64,000 nt of DNA from Tessaracoccus caeni (GCF_029211185.1 NZ_JARGDO010000011.1:79930-143929), one strand, 5' to 3'. Counted from the stretch's first letter, positions 15,309-25,413 are shown. Program-made: numbers and translations. The notes: a model not told the origin generated them from the sequence alone.

Positions 15309-16652
15309 ATGCTGCAGCCCGTGATCTTCAAGGCCAACGACATCCGGGGCATCGTCGCTGGCCCCGCCCCGGAATGGGATATCGAGGGGGCGCGCCTGCT
15401 CGGAGCGGCCTTCGTCGATCTCACCGGCGCCACCGAACTGGTTCTGGGTCGCGACATGCGGCAGATGGGGCGCGAGCTGTCCCTCGCGTTCGCCGATGGC
15501 GCTCGTCGCGCCGGCTGCTCGGTGATCGATGTCGGCCTGACCAGCACCGATCAGCTGTGGTTCGCATCGGGCTGGCTGGACCGGCACGGCGTGCAGTTCA
15601 CCGCCAGCCACAATCCAGCCGACTACAACGGCGCCAAGTTCTGCCTCCCGCAGGCGAAGCCGGTGGACACAGACTTCACCGCGCGACTGCGCGACCGGGC
15701 AGTCACGATCGAGCTCGGCGACGAGGTCGTCGGCGGCTACCGCGAGGCGGACTCGTTGCAGGCCTATGCCGACAAGCTGCGAGGACTCACGCCCGTGCGG
15801 GGCGACCGCGCGCTGAAGGTCGTCATCGACGCCGGCAACGGCATGGCGGGGCACACCGCCGCCGCGGTGCTTGAGGGCCGCAAGCTCGAGATCGTTGGCC
15901 TCTACATGGACCTGGACGGCACCTTCCCGAACCACCCGGCCAACCCGCTGGAGCCCGAGAACCTGGTGGACGCGCAGCGCGCCGTCGTGGAGCACGGCGC
16001 CGATCTGGGCCTGGTCTTCGACGGCGACGCCGATCGCTGCTTCATCATCGACGAGCGAGGGGAGTGCGTCGACCCATCTGTGGTCACCGCGCTGATCGCC
16101 ACCCAAGAGCTCGAGCGCGAGCCGGGCGGCACCGTCGTGATCAACACCATCACCTCCTTGTGTGTGGCTGAGGCGGTGGCGGGTCACGGTGAACTGGTGC
16201 GCTCCAAGGTGGGGCACACCTACGTCAAGGGCCTGATGGCCGAGCATGACGGCATCTTCGGCGGCGAGCACTCGGCGCACTACTACTTCCGCGACTTCTG
16301 GTCGGCAGACACGGGCATGCTCGCCGCGCTGCACGTCATAGAGATGCTGCGGGCCAGCGACGGCCCGTTGTCGCTGCTGGCCTCCCGCTACGACGGCTAC
16401 GCGCGCTCCGGTGAGCTGAACTCGACCGTCGACGATGCCCGGGTCTGCCAGGAGAGGGTGGCCGTCGCCTTCGAGGGACGCGGCGCCGCGGACTGGACCG
16501 ACGGGCTGACCGTCGCGGCGCGGGACGAGGGCTGGTGGCTGAATCTCCGGCCCAGCAACACCGAGCCGCTGTTGAGGCTTAACGTAGAGGCACGCACCGC
16601 CGACCAGATGGCGGCGTTGCGTGACGAAGTGCTCGCGCTGGTGCGCGGCTAG
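15309..16652 (+). CDS. manB: phosphomannomutase / phosphoglucomutase
   Basis: A 447-residue alpha-D-phosphohexomutase that converts mannose-6-phosphate to mannose-1-phosphate. The phosphoserine loop is FTASHNPADYNGAKF (Ser near residue 99), the metal loop is DGDADRCF (near 237), the sugar-binding loop is GGEHSAHYYF (near 317), and the phosphate-binding loop is PSNTEPLLRLNVEA (near 416). All four mutase domains are present and the length is normal. It provides the substrate for ManC at 1938. Trm112-like, TobH-like and aroQ genes follow closely, so it probably heads an operon running to 18322. Confidence 0.93.
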   Translation: MLQPVIFKANDIRGIVAGPAPEWDIEGARLLGAAFVDLTGATELVLGRDMRQMGRELSLAFADGARRAGCSVIDVGLTSTDQLWFASGWLDRHGVQFTASHNPADYNGAKFCLPQAKPVDTDFTARLRDRAVTIELGDEVVGGYREADSLQAYADKLRGLTPVRGDRALKVVIDAGNGMAGHTAAAVLEGRKLEIVGLYMDLDGTFPNHPANPLEPENLVDAQRAVVEHGADLGLVFDGDADRCFIIDERGECVDPSVVTALIATQELEREPGGTVVINTITSLCVAEAVAGHGELVRSKVGHTYVKGLMAEHDGIFGGEHSAHYYFRDFWSADTGMLAALHVIEMLRASDGPLSLLASRYDGYARSGELNSTVDDARVCQERVAVAFEGRGAADWTDGLTVAARDEGWWLNLRPSNTEPLLRLNVEARTADQMAALRDEVLALVRG

Positions 16653-16671
16653 ACCAGGAGGACCCAAGAAG

Positions 16672-16863
16672 ATGGCCGATACCGAGATGGACCTTTCGCC
16701 GGAGCTGCTGGCGCTGCTGGCCTGCCCGTCCTGCCACGCGAAGTTCGCGGTGGACTACGACACCTCCGAGCTGATCTGCACCAGCCAGATCTGCGGCTTG
16801 GCCTACCCGGTGCGAGACAACATCCCCGTTCTCCTGATCGACCAGGCACGCAGCACGCTATGA
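16672..16863 (+). CDS. Trm112-like zinc-binding protein
   Basis: A 63-residue protein of the Trm112/YcaR family with a zinc ribbon: CPSCHAKF (Cys 17 and 20) and CTSQICGLAYPVRDNIPVLL, where C34 and C39 complete the site. In bacteria these proteins are probable partners or activators of methyltransferases and glycosyltransferases; the partner is unknown here. ATG 16672 follows AGGAGGA at a proper distance. Its TGA overlaps the next start (ATGA), coupling it to the TobH-like gene. Confidence 0.9.
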   Translation: MADTEMDLSPELLALLACPSCHAKFAVDYDTSELICTSQICGLAYPVRDNIPVLLIDQARSTL

Positions 16864-17888
16864 GCCGCCTCGTCTGCGACGACTCGCGCCTGGAGGATCC
16901 GCGTCTCATCGACAACGAGCGGCTGCGCTGGCTCGCGGGCGCCGGCGCACGCATCCGCCGGGCGATGCTCACCGAGCCGGTGGGTGCGCTGTCTCGCGCC
17001 GATCGTCCGCGGGGTGTGTTGGTGATCGGCAGCGAGGCCCGGCTGGTCAGAGCGGTGCTGGAACCGTCGTGTCCGGTGCCGTTCATGGCCTGGCCCGGGC
17101 CCGGCCTGCCCGCGTGGGTGGGGCCGCTGGACCTGGTGGTCGTGCTCGGTCACCGGCAGAGCTCGGCCTGGGTCGTGCAATGCGCGGCGGAGGCGGTTCG
17201 TCGTGGTGCGACGATGATCGTCGCGGCGCCCGAGTCGTCCGAGCTGGCGCGCGCCACCTCGTCGTCGACCACCACCTTGCTGCCAACCACCGACGGCGAC
17301 CCCATGGCCGCGGCGATCGCCGTGCTGGCCATGCTCGGGGATCTGGGGCTGGGGCCGGTGGTGCGTCCGGAGCATGTGGCCGACGCCGCCGACCTCGTCG
17401 CCGAGATCTGCTCGCCAACCGCCGACCTGTCGGTCAACCCCGGTAAGGACCTGGCTCTCGGTCTCGCCGAGCGGTTGCCTCTGATCTGGGGTGGCACCAC
17501 CCTGGCCGGACGAGCGTCGCGACGGATCGCGGAGGCCATCCGCCGCGCCTCCGGAGTGCCCGCGCTGGCGGCCGACGACGGCGAACTGGACACCCTGTTG
17601 AGGGCCGTCACGCCCAAGGATCTCTTCGCGGATCCCGGCGAGTCCGACCAACTGGAACCGGTGCTCGTCCTGCTGGACGAAGACAAGCTGCCCGCGCAGC
17701 TCGTCGGCACCGCCGACCGCTTGGCCCGCCTCGCGGATGCCGTCGACGTCCGGATCGTGCGGATCTCTTCGGGTGATCGCGAGTTCGAGAGCAGCGACGT
17801 GGAGAGCTACGTCACGCTGCTGCAGCGCGGCCTGTACGCCGCCGCCTACCTGGAGATCGCCCTGACCCCCGTCGAGGAGGCGCTGTGA
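16860..17888 (+). CDS. TobH-like SIS-domain protein (phosphosugar isomerase relative)
   Basis: A 342-residue protein that matches the actinobacterial TobH/Rv3256c type, distantly related to bifunctional phosphoglucose/phosphomannose isomerase. Features are the N-terminal [25 protein letters not shown], a SIS-like nucleotide/sugar fold with [15 protein letters not shown] and [15 protein letters not shown], and [29 protein letters not shown] in the second half. Catalytic Glu/His positions of true isomerases are not obvious to me, so a sugar-phosphate-binding or isomerase role in mannose metabolism is inferred from context (manB two genes upstream). It overlaps neighbours at both ends (ATGA and GTGA). 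Confidence 0.78.
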   Translation: MSRLVCDDSRLEDPRLIDNERLRWLAGAGARIRRAMLTEPVGALSRADRPRGVLVIGSEARLVRAVLEPSCPVPFMAWPGPGLPAWVGPLDLVVVLGHRQSSAWVVQCAAEAVRRGATMIVAAPESSELARATSSSTTTLLPTTDGDPMAAAIAVLAMLGDLGLGPVVRPEHVADAADLVAEICSPTADLSVNPGKDLALGLAERLPLIWGGTTLAGRASRRIAEAIRRASGVPALAADDGELDTLLRAVTPKDLFADPGESDQLEPVLVLLDEDKLPAQLVGTADRLARLADAVDVRIVRISSGDREFESSDVESYVTLLQRGLYAAAYLEIALTPVEEAL

Positions 17889-18322
17889 GTAACAAGGTCT
17901 TGGTCCTGAACGGCCCCAACCTCGGGCGCCTCGGCACCCGCCAGCCCGAGGTGTATGGCGGCACCACCTACGCCATGCTCGCCGAGCACCTGGTGGAGAC
18001 CGGGCGGGGGATGGGCCTCGATGTCGAGGTGCGCCAGACGGAGCACGAGGGCGAGATGATTACCTGGCTGCATGAGGCCGCCGACACGGACGCCCGCGTC
18101 GTGATCAACGCCGGCGCCTGGACGCACTACTCCTACGCCATCGCCGACGCCGCCGCCCTGGTGAGCGCCTACGTCGAGGTGCACATCTCCAACGTGCACG
18201 CCCGCGAATCGTTCCGCGCGCACAGCGTGCTGTCGGCCAAGGCCGCCGGCATCATCGTCGGCTGCGGCGTCGGCGGCTACGACCTGGCGCTCGCCCACCT
18301 GGCGTCATACTCGCGCTCCTGA
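17885..18322 (+). CDS. aroQ: type II 3-dehydroquinate dehydratase
   Basis: A 145-residue shikimate-pathway enzyme that dehydrates 3-dehydroquinate. Catalytic features are [18 protein letters not shown] (Arg in the lid, Tyr 24 at YG), the [16 protein letters not shown] segment with conserved Asn and His, and [17 protein letters not shown]. The size is right for the dodecameric type II enzyme. GTG 17885 overlaps the previous stop. The stop codon lies inside the left arm of a 30-bp inverted repeat, so translation ends within the terminator-like stem. Confidence 0.94.
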   Translation: MSNKVLVLNGPNLGRLGTRQPEVYGGTTYAMLAEHLVETGRGMGLDVEVRQTEHEGEMITWLHEAADTDARVVINAGAWTHYSYAIADAAALVSAYVEVHISNVHARESFRAHSVLSAKAAGIIVGCGVGGYDLALAHLASYSRS

Positions 18323-18395
18323 GATTTTCGACCGTAACTGCCTCTTATCGGCCGAGCTGTGCCAATAAGAGGCAGTTACGGTCGAAAAATCTCAG
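18319..18395. terminator. very long terminator-like hairpin after aroQ
   Basis: Arms 18319-18348 and 18365-18395 pair along 30 bases with a single extra A; the loop is 16 bases. An A/T-rich end (ATTTT / AAAAAT) lies near the base of the stem. It separates the manB-aroQ operon from the ahcY promoter. Confidence 0.7.
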
Positions 18396-18429
18396 CGCCC
18401 TCGGAATCGGCGGCTCTGGAGGAACGGGC

Positions 18430-18435
18430 TAGAGT
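18430..18435 (+). promoter_or_regulatory. -10 box, leaderless ahcY transcript
   Basis: TAGAGT ends 6 bases before the GTG at 18442. I see no SAH riboswitch-like structure in the 46 bases between the hairpin and the start. Confidence 0.45.
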
Positions 18436-18441
18436 GAGCGG

Positions 18442-19866
<1,425 letters not shown>

Positions 19867-19903
19867 TCCGAGGGATCAGCCCTTCAGGGAGCCTGACGAT
19901 GAC

Positions 19904-20153
19904 GCTCTTCGAGGCTCGCTTCGCTCGCACCTCAAAGAGCGATTAGCCTTTCAAGGAGGCCCGAGATGTACGGTCGTTGAGGTGCGACGGAGTCGCCTCG
20001 AAGCGACCTGGCTGGCGGCCGACAAGCAGTCTCTGCCACGGGTCGCGCCGGCTCTTTTCGAGGCTCGCTTCGCTCGCACCTCAAAGAGCGTGGAAAAGGT
20101 GCTCCGCGCTGTCTTGATGGTCGAGGCTCGCTTCGCTCGCACCTCAAAGAGCG
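19904..20153. repeat. three copies of a GAGGCTCGCTTCGCTCGCACCTC repeat plus a duplicated gene tail
   Basis: Copies lie at 19904-19940, 20051-20090 and 20121-20153, with a divergent inverted copy at 19977-20003. Outer AAAGAGC/GCTCTT ends pair, so each could form a hairpin. After the first and third copies the same ~32 bases follow (about 19934-19966 and 20147-20178); in the second place these are the coding end of the DUF3039 gene, so the first is a duplicated scrap of it. No other gene is evident in 19867-20154. Confidence 0.75.
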
Positions 20154-20154
20154 A

Positions 20155-20391
20155 TTAGCCTTTCAAGGAGGCCCAGATCTCCTTGCAGGCCGGGCACACG
20201 GGGTACTTCTCCGGGTTCTTGGTGGGCACCCACACCTTCCCGCACAACGCCACCACCGGGGTTCCGGTGACCTGGGCCTTGGTCAGCTTGGCCTTGGAGA
20301 CGTAGTGCGAGAAGCGGTCTTGGTCGCCGTCCTCGAAGTCCTGGGTGCGCTCGTCGAGTACGGTCTGCGATCCGGGGGCCAGCTCAGTCAT
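20155..20391 (-). CDS. DUF3039 domain protein
   Basis: A 78-residue protein of the actinobacterial DUF3039 family. It ends with a metal-binding-like pattern VVALCGKVWVPTKNPEKYPVCPACKEIW, with one Cys before KVW and a CPAC pair, suggesting a small zinc ribbon. Function unknown. I prefer the ATG at 20391 (MTELAPG) because on this strand a TAAAGT box ends exactly 7 bases upstream, the leaderless pattern seen elsewhere here; starts at 20409 and 20412 are possible but would lie upstream of the predicted transcription start. Its 3' end is duplicated at 19941-19966. Confidence 0.82.
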   Translation of the reverse strand: MTELAPGSQTVLDERTQDFEDGDQDRFSHYVSKAKLTKAQVTGTPVVALCGKVWVPTKNPEKYPVCPACKEIWASLKG

Positions 20392-20398
20392 GGCCACA

Positions 20399-20404
20399 AC
20401 TTTA
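20399..20404 (-). promoter_or_regulatory. -10 box of the DUF3039 gene
   Basis: TAAAGT on the minus strand, 7 bases before the ATG at 20391. Confidence 0.4.
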
Positions 20405-20435
20405 CTCATCACCTACTCACTCATCAGGAGAATCC

Positions 20436-21815
20436 ATGACGGTCAAGGAAGGGGCGCCTGCTCCTGGGCGCCTGGCGCTGGTCGTCGGCATCATGCTGTC
20501 GGTCTTCGCGATCGCCTTCCAGACGATCGGGCTGGCCACGGCGCTGCCGACGGTGATGGCGTCGTTCGATGCTTCCCATCTCTACCCGTGGGCCTTCACG
20601 ACGATGGTCTCCGGCATGTTGATCTCCACCATCTTCGCCGGGCGGCTGGCCGACCGTAAGGGCCCCGCGCTGCCGCTGTACTTCGGTTTCGCCGCCTTCG
20701 TGCTGGGCTTGGTGCTCGGCTGGATGGCCCCGTCGGTGTGGGTGGTGCTGGCGGCGCGTGCGGTCCAGGGCATCGGCGCGGGGGCGCTGAATCTCAGCCT
20801 GATGGTCACCGTCGCGCACGGCTTCCCTCCCGCCGATCGGCCGCGCACCATGGCGTTGGTGTCGTTCTGCTGGCTGCTGCCGGCGTTCGTCGGGCCTCCC
20901 TTCGCGGCGTGGCTGACCCACTACGACTGGCGCCTGGTGTTCGCCGCCATGCTGCCTCTCGTGGCCGTGGCGTTCCTGATCACGCTGCCCGGCCTCCGTC
21001 AGGTGCAGGCGAGGTTCACGCCGGACGCCGAGGTGGCGAACGTGAGCCTGTGGCCGACCTTGGCCGTCACCTTCGCGCCGTCGTTCATCCTGCTGGCCGG
21101 TCAGGGGCTCGGTGTGTGGTCGGTGGCCTCCGCGGTGCTCGGCCTCGTGCTGCTGGGGTGGGGACTGCCTCGCATCCTCGCCCCCGCGACGCGCGGCTTC
21201 GGACCGGGGCTGCCGAGCGTGGTGCTCAGCCGTTCCCTGCAGGCAGGCGCCTTCTTCGCGGCCGAGACCATCCTGCTGGTCACCCTGCAGGATCTGCGCG
21301 GCTACGAGCCGTTCGAGGTGGGACTCGCGCTGACCGTCGGCAGCGTCGGCTGGACGACGGGCTCCTGGCTTCAGTCGCAGCGCTGGGTGTCTTGGTCGCG
21401 CAACACCTTCGTCACCATCGGCTCGGTGCTCTCAGCAACCGGCATCGCCTGGCTGGTGACCTTCGCGTCGTTCCCGCAGATTCCGCTGGTGCCCGGCCTG
21501 CTCGGCTGGATCGTCGCCGGCGTGGGCATGGGGTTAACGATGCCCAGCACCGCGGTCGCCGTGATGAGCTTGTCCAGCCAGTTCGAGCAGGGACGCAACC
21601 AGTCGTCGATGCAGGTGGCCGAGTCGGTGGGCAACTCCGTCATCACGGCCGTCTCGGGCAGCATCTACACCGCGCTGCTGCTCGCGGAGCCCAAGTCGTT
21701 GGCCTACACCGTCTCGCTGGGCTCGATCCTGGTGGTGGGGCTGTGCGCGATCCTGATCAGCCGCCGGATCGGCTTCATCCCGAACGAGCTGCGGGGAGAG
21801 AGCGGGCGCGGGTAG
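20436..21815 (+). CDS. MFS transporter (drug-efflux-like)
   Basis: A 459-residue multi-pass protein with at least 12 hydrophobic helices. Motif A of the major facilitator superfamily is seen after helix 2 (FAGRLADRKGPALPLYFG), and helix 4 to 5 contains RAVQGIGAGALNLSLMV and LLPAFVGPPFAAWLTHYDWRLVF, the motif C-like region typical of proton-driven exporters (DHA2-like). The substrate is not predictable. AGGAGA precedes ATG 20436. It stands alone between a divergent DUF3039 gene and the CstR-like regulator. Confidence 0.9.
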   Translation: MTVKEGAPAPGRLALVVGIMLSVFAIAFQTIGLATALPTVMASFDASHLYPWAFTTMVSGMLISTIFAGRLADRKGPALPLYFGFAAFVLGLVLGWMAPSVWVVLAARAVQGIGAGALNLSLMVTVAHGFPPADRPRTMALVSFCWLLPAFVGPPFAAWLTHYDWRLVFAAMLPLVAVAFLITLPGLRQVQARFTPDAEVANVSLWPTLAVTFAPSFILLAGQGLGVWSVASAVLGLVLLGWGLPRILAPATRGFGPGLPSVVLSRSLQAGAFFAAETILLVTLQDLRGYEPFEVGLALTVGSVGWTTGSWLQSQRWVSWSRNTFVTIGSVLSATGIAWLVTFASFPQIPLVPGLLGWIVAGVGMGLTMPSTAVAVMSLSSQFEQGRNQSSMQVAESVGNSVITAVSGSIYTALLLAEPKSLAYTVSLGSILVVGLCAILISRRIGFIPNELRGESGRG

Positions 21816-21849
21816 GCGCGGAACCTCGGAATGGCCACCTTGGTACGTG

Positions 21850-21869
21850 ATATACCATGCGGGGTATAC
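21850..21869. promoter_or_regulatory. CstR/CsoR-type operator before the regulator gene
   Basis: ATATACCATGCGGGGTATAC is an imperfect palindrome that matches the one at 24547-24566 in both outer arms. CsoR-family repressors bind such A/T-flanked G-tract palindromes, so autoregulation is likely. Confidence 0.65.
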
Positions 21870-21891
21870 CGGCTAGGGATCGGAGACCCAG

Positions 21892-22152
21892 GTGCAGTTG
21901 GACAGCCAGGAAATGGTGGCGGTGGTCAAGCGGCTCAAGCGCGCCCAGGGTCAACTCGGCGGCATCATCAAGATGATCGAGGACGGACGCGAGTGCCAGG
22001 ACATCGTCGCGCAGCTGGCTGCGGTGTCGAAGGCGGTGGACCGGGCGGGCTTCGCCACGATCGCCGTCGGCCTGCGGCAGTGCGTCGCCAGCGACAATCC
22101 CGAAGGCCCCGATATGCAGGCCATGGAGAAGATGTTCCTCTCTCTCGCGTGA
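21892..22152 (+). CDS. CsoR-family repressor, probably persulfide-sensing CstR type
   Basis: An 86-residue all-helical repressor (KRLKRAQGQLGGIIKMIEDGRECQDIVAQLAAVSKAVD). The two conserved cysteines are C35 and C64. Copper-sensing CsoR has His four residues before the second Cys; here that position is Gly 60, so the copper site is broken and the Cys-Cys pair fits CstR, which reacts with persulfides. That reading is supported by a matching operator in front of the CoA-disulfide reductase-rhodanese gene at 24539, a sulfur-handling enzyme. GTG 21892 follows a GGAG at 21882-21885. Confidence 0.82.
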   Translation: MQLDSQEMVAVVKRLKRAQGQLGGIIKMIEDGRECQDIVAQLAAVSKAVDRAGFATIAVGLRQCVASDNPEGPDMQAMEKMFLSLA

Positions 22153-22162
22153 TCTTCCTGCG

Positions 22163-22903
22163 ATGACCTGGGAACAGCGCACGATCTACGGGTTCGACTG
22201 CGAGACGACGGGCACCGACGTCCACAGCGACCGCATCGTCACCGCGACGATGGTCAAGGTGGAGGCCGGGCGTCACGTCGACTCTCGGTCGTGGCTCATC
22301 GACCCCGGAATCGAGATCCCTCCGCGGGCGACGGAGGTGCACGGCATCACGACCGCGTACGCGCGCGAGCACGGCACCGAACCGGCCGGCACCCTCCGCG
22401 ACATCGCACGCGTCGTGTGGAAGGTGCTGTCCTCCGGCTATCCGCTCGTCGTGTTCAACGCGGCCTACGATCTCTCGTTGCTCGAAAGCGAACTGGCTCG
22501 CCACCGCCTGCCCACCATCTCGTCCCTGTTCCCCGCGCAGGGATGGCACACGCTCATCGACCCCATGGTGCTGGTCCGGGGACTCGACATGGCGAGCCGT
22601 TCCTTCGTGAAGGGACGAAAGTACCGGCTGCCGGACCTCTGCGAGCGATACGGGGTCGACTTCGTCGAGGCGCACGACGCGACCTCGGACGCCGTCGGCG
22701 CCAGCCTGCTCGCACGGGCGATCCTGACCTCGGAGCCGACCCTCTCGGGTCTCGCGCCCGGCGAGCTGTTCGACCTCCAGCGCTCGTGGCGCGCGGAGGA
22801 TCAGCGCGGCTTCCGGGAGTGGGTGCAGCGAGAGGGCAAGACGAGCAGCTTCGCCGATATCGACGACGGCTGGCCGCTGCACTCCTCTTTGTCCTCCTCG
22901 TAG
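22163..22903 (+). CDS. DnaQ-like 3'-5' exonuclease (DEDDh)
   Basis: A 246-residue exonuclease of the epsilon-subunit/RNase T fold. ExoI is FDCETTG (Asp and Glu near residues 12 and 14), ExoII is VVFNAAYDLSLL (Asp near 99), and ExoIII is AHDATSDAVGASLL (His near 168, Asp near 173). The catalytic set is therefore complete. The C-terminal 45 residues resemble those of actinobacterial stand-alone exonucleases. It starts 10 bases after the CstR-like gene and may be co-transcribed, although no sulfur link is obvious; it meets the convergent reductase gene 16 bases past its stop. Confidence 0.9.
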   Translation: MTWEQRTIYGFDCETTGTDVHSDRIVTATMVKVEAGRHVDSRSWLIDPGIEIPPRATEVHGITTAYAREHGTEPAGTLRDIARVVWKVLSSGYPLVVFNAAYDLSLLESELARHRLPTISSLFPAQGWHTLIDPMVLVRGLDMASRSFVKGRKYRLPDLCERYGVDFVEAHDATSDAVGASLLARAILTSEPTLSGLAPGELFDLQRSWRAEDQRGFREWVQREGKTSSFADIDDGWPLHSSLSSS

Positions 22904-22919
22904 CCGACGGCGCCGCTCG

Positions 22920-24539
22920 TCAGCGCGAGGTGCCGGCCTTCCAGGTGGTGTAGCCACCGTCGAGGTTGCGAGCCGTGTGGCCGTGGCCTGCCAGCAGGCG
23001 CAGCGCCGTGTGGCCCCGCACGCCGACCGCGCAGTGCACGATCAGGTCGCCGTCGGGGAGTTCGTCCAGCCGATCGCGAAGGTCGTCGAGCGGGATGTTG
23101 ATGGCCCCGTGGATGGCGCCCGCCTCGAACTCCTGCGGGGTGCGCACGTCGATCAGAGCTGCGCCATCGGCCATCGCGTCGGCCAGCTCATGCCACTGGA
23201 TCGAGGCGCTCACCCCGGAGCGCAGGTTCTCGGCGACGAAGCCCAGCATGTTCACCGGATCCTTCGCTGAGCCGAACTGCGGCGCATAGGCGAGTTCCAG
23301 TTCCGCCAGCCCGCTGGCCGTGATGCCGCCCGTGATGGCGCTGGCGATCACGTCGATGCGCTTGTCGACGCCGTTCCCGCCGACGCCTTGGGCGCCGAGG
23401 ATCCGGTCGGTGTCGGGGTCGACCAGCAGCTTCAGGGACATGCCGGCAGCACCGGGGTAGTAGCCGGCATGGTTGGCCGGATGGGTGTGGATGGCGCGGT
23501 AGGGGCGGCCGGCCGCGCGCAGGCGCTTCTCATTCCATCCCGTGGCGGCCACTTGCAGGCCGAAGACACCGACGATCGCCGTTCCCAGCACGGCTCGCCC
23601 GGTGCCAACGCCCAGCGCGATGTGATCGGCCGCCCGGCGCCCCTGAAGGTTGGCCGTGTTGGCCAGGGGCACCGCCACCTGGCCGCCGTCCAGGGCGTCG
23701 CGCTTGATGACGGCGTCGCCGACGGCGTAGATGTGGGGGTCGGAGGTGCGATTGACCTCGTCGACGAGGATGCCGCCGCGCTCGTGCACGTCCAGCCCGG
23801 CGTCGACCGCCAGAGTGTCCTGGGGACGCACGCCGATGGCGGCGATGACCAGCTCGGCCGGCAACCGCGTGCCCTCGGCGAGCACGACGGTGTCGTCGCC
23901 GATCGCGGTGACGGCGCTGCCGAGATGAAGGTCGACGCCGTGCGCTCGCAACGCGTCGTGCACCGGTTGCACCATCTCGGGATCGAGGGGAGCCATCACC
24001 TGGTCGAGCGCCTCCACCAGTGACACCGTCATCCCCAGCGAGACGAGGTTCTCGGCCATCTCGATGCCGATGAACCCGCCCCCGATCACCACGGCGCTGC
24101 GGGCCCCGGCGGCGGCTGCGACGATGCGGTCGGTGTCTTCGACGGTGCGCAGCGAGAGAGCGCGCTCGATGCCGGGAATCGGCGGACGGACGGGGCGCGC
24201 CCCGGGCGAGAGGATGAGGGCGTCGTAGGACAGGGTGCCGGTCTCGCCGGTCAGGGTGTGCCGGACGGAGACGGTCTTGGCGTCGCGGTCGATCGTCGTC
24301 GCCTCGGTGTTGACGCGCACGTCGATCCGGAAGCGCGATCCCAGCGACTCGGGTGTCTGCAGCAGCAGGGCGGAGCGCTCTTCGATCACGCCGCCGACGT
24401 GGTAAGGCAGCCCGCAGTTGGCGAACGAGACATACCCGCTCTGCTCCAGGACGACGATCTCCGCGTGCTCGTCCAGCCGTCGCAGCCTCGTGGCCGCGCT
24501 CATCCCGCCGGCCACCCCTCCGATAATCACAACTCGCAT
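22920..24539 (-). CDS. CoA-disulfide reductase-like flavoprotein fused to rhodanese
   Basis: A 539-residue fusion. The N-terminal pyridine-nucleotide-disulfide oxidoreductase part (1-445) has the FAD motif IIGGVAGGMSAATRLRR, active-site Cys 42 in SFANCGLPYHVGG, the NAD(P)H motif AVVIGGGFIGIEMAENL, and VYAVGDAV for FAD. Residues about 450-539 form a rhodanese with active-site C503 in HCAVGVRGHTA. Such CoADR-RHD enzymes reduce CoA-persulfides or disulfides and handle sulfane sulfur. The ATG at 24539 is 6 bases after a TATATT -10 that lies inside a CstR-type palindrome, so repression by the CstR-like protein at 21892 is likely. Confidence 0.92.
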   Translation of the reverse strand: MRVVIIGGVAGGMSAATRLRRLDEHAEIVVLEQSGYVSFANCGLPYHVGGVIEERSALLLQTPESLGSRFRIDVRVNTEATTIDRDAKTVSVRHTLTGETGTLSYDALILSPGARPVRPPIPGIERALSLRTVEDTDRIVAAAAGARSAVVIGGGFIGIEMAENLVSLGMTVSLVEALDQVMAPLDPEMVQPVHDALRAHGVDLHLGSAVTAIGDDTVVLAEGTRLPAELVIAAIGVRPQDTLAVDAGLDVHERGGILVDEVNRTSDPHIYAVGDAVIKRDALDGGQVAVPLANTANLQGRRAADHIALGVGTGRAVLGTAIVGVFGLQVAATGWNEKRLRAAGRPYRAIHTHPANHAGYYPGAAGMSLKLLVDPDTDRILGAQGVGGNGVDKRIDVIASAITGGITASGLAELELAYAPQFGSAKDPVNMLGFVAENLRSGVSASIQWHELADAMADGAALIDVRTPQEFEAGAIHGAINIPLDDLRDRLDELPDGDLIVHCAVGVRGHTALRLLAGHGHTARNLDGGYTTWKAGTSR

Positions 24540-24546
24540 GCCCGAA

Positions 24547-24566
24547 ATATACCCCCAGGGGTATAT
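24547..24566. promoter_or_regulatory. CstR/CsoR operator over the -10 of the reductase-rhodanese gene
   Basis: ATATACCCCCAGGGGTATAT: perfect 9-bp arms around a 2-base centre. On the minus strand its end overlaps a TATATT -10 box ending 6 bases before the ATG at 24539, so a bound repressor would block polymerase. Confidence 0.75.
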
Positions 24567-24633
24567 AGGTCTGCAAGTCGGGGTGATCGGGGTGATTTGC
24601 AGGACGTTGCCGCGCTCATGGCACGATGTAGGT

Positions 24634-25413
24634 ATGAGCTATAACGCGGCGCAGCCCCCGGCCGGATGGTATCCCGACCCTGCAGGATCGGGAGGAGAGC
24701 GGTTCTGGGACGGTGCAGCCTGGTCCCAGGCCACTCGGGACGCCCAGCCTGCGCCGGCACCGGCGCCCGCACCGCAGGAGGGCGCCTCGCCGTCGTTCAT
24801 CGCCCAGCAGACGCCGCGGCCCCAGACGCCTCCGGCCTATGGCCCGCAGCACGGCCCGGTCAACCCCCAGTACCAGGTGCCTGCCGGTCGGCGTCTCGTT
24901 CCCGGGCAAGGCGGTCGTCCGCTGGCCGGCTTCGGCAAGCGGATCGGGGCCTGGGCGCTCGACTACCTGTTGACGCTGGCGCTGGCGACGGTGCTGACCA
25001 GTTCCTTGAGCGCGCGGGTCACCCAAGGACTCGAGATCTACCTGGGACGACTCGTGGCGGCGATGCAGAATCCGGCCGCAGAGTTCCCGGCCGCCCCGGA
25101 GTCGCTGTGGGCCGACTACTTCCTGATGCTCGGGGCGATCAGCCTGGTTCACGTGGCCTATCGCGTCCTCACCAATGGGCTCATCGGCGCCACCTTGGGC
25201 GAACGCGTACTGAAACTGAGCGTCGCTAGAGCGGGCGACGAGAGCCTGGCTAAGATCGGCTGGGCGACGGCCATCGTGCGAGGGCTTTTCTCCGGCTTCT
25301 TGGTGGCGCTGGGGTTCTTCCTCGGCATCCTGGACCTGATCTTCGCGGCCTTCACGCAGCGTCGGCAGGCCTTGCACGACATGGTGGCCAAGGTCGTCGT
25401 CTACGAGCGCTAA
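24634..25413 (+). CDS. RDD-family membrane protein with DUF2510 head
   Basis: A 259-residue protein. Residues about 8-35 are a DUF2510 module (PAGWYPDPAGSGGERFWDGAAWS), then a Pro/Gln/Ala-rich linker to about residue 100, then an RDD domain (GFGKRIGAWALDYLLTLALATVL with the first Arg and Asp-type residues, GATLGERVLKLSVA, and RRQALHDMVAKVVV). Four or so membrane helices are visible. Both domains are common together in actinobacteria; the physiological role is unclear, with transport or ion exchange suggested for some RDD proteins. ATG 24634 is chosen because the DUF2510 motif begins just after it. Confidence 0.88.
   Translation: MSYNAAQPPAGWYPDPAGSGGERFWDGAAWSQATRDAQPAPAPAPAPQEGASPSFIAQQTPRPQTPPAYGPQHGPVNPQYQVPAGRRLVPGQGGRPLAGFGKRIGAWALDYLLTLALATVLTSSLSARVTQGLEIYLGRLVAAMQNPAAEFPAAPESLWADYFLMLGAISLVHVAYRVLTNGLIGATLGERVLKLSVARAGDESLAKIGWATAIVRGLFSGFLVALGFFLGILDLIFAAFTQRRQALHDMVAKVVVYER

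Noticed and set aside
18396..18441. SAH riboswitch before ahcY
   Set aside because: Only 46 bases separate the hairpin from the start and a -10 box lies 6 bases before the GTG, leaving no room for a leader RNA.
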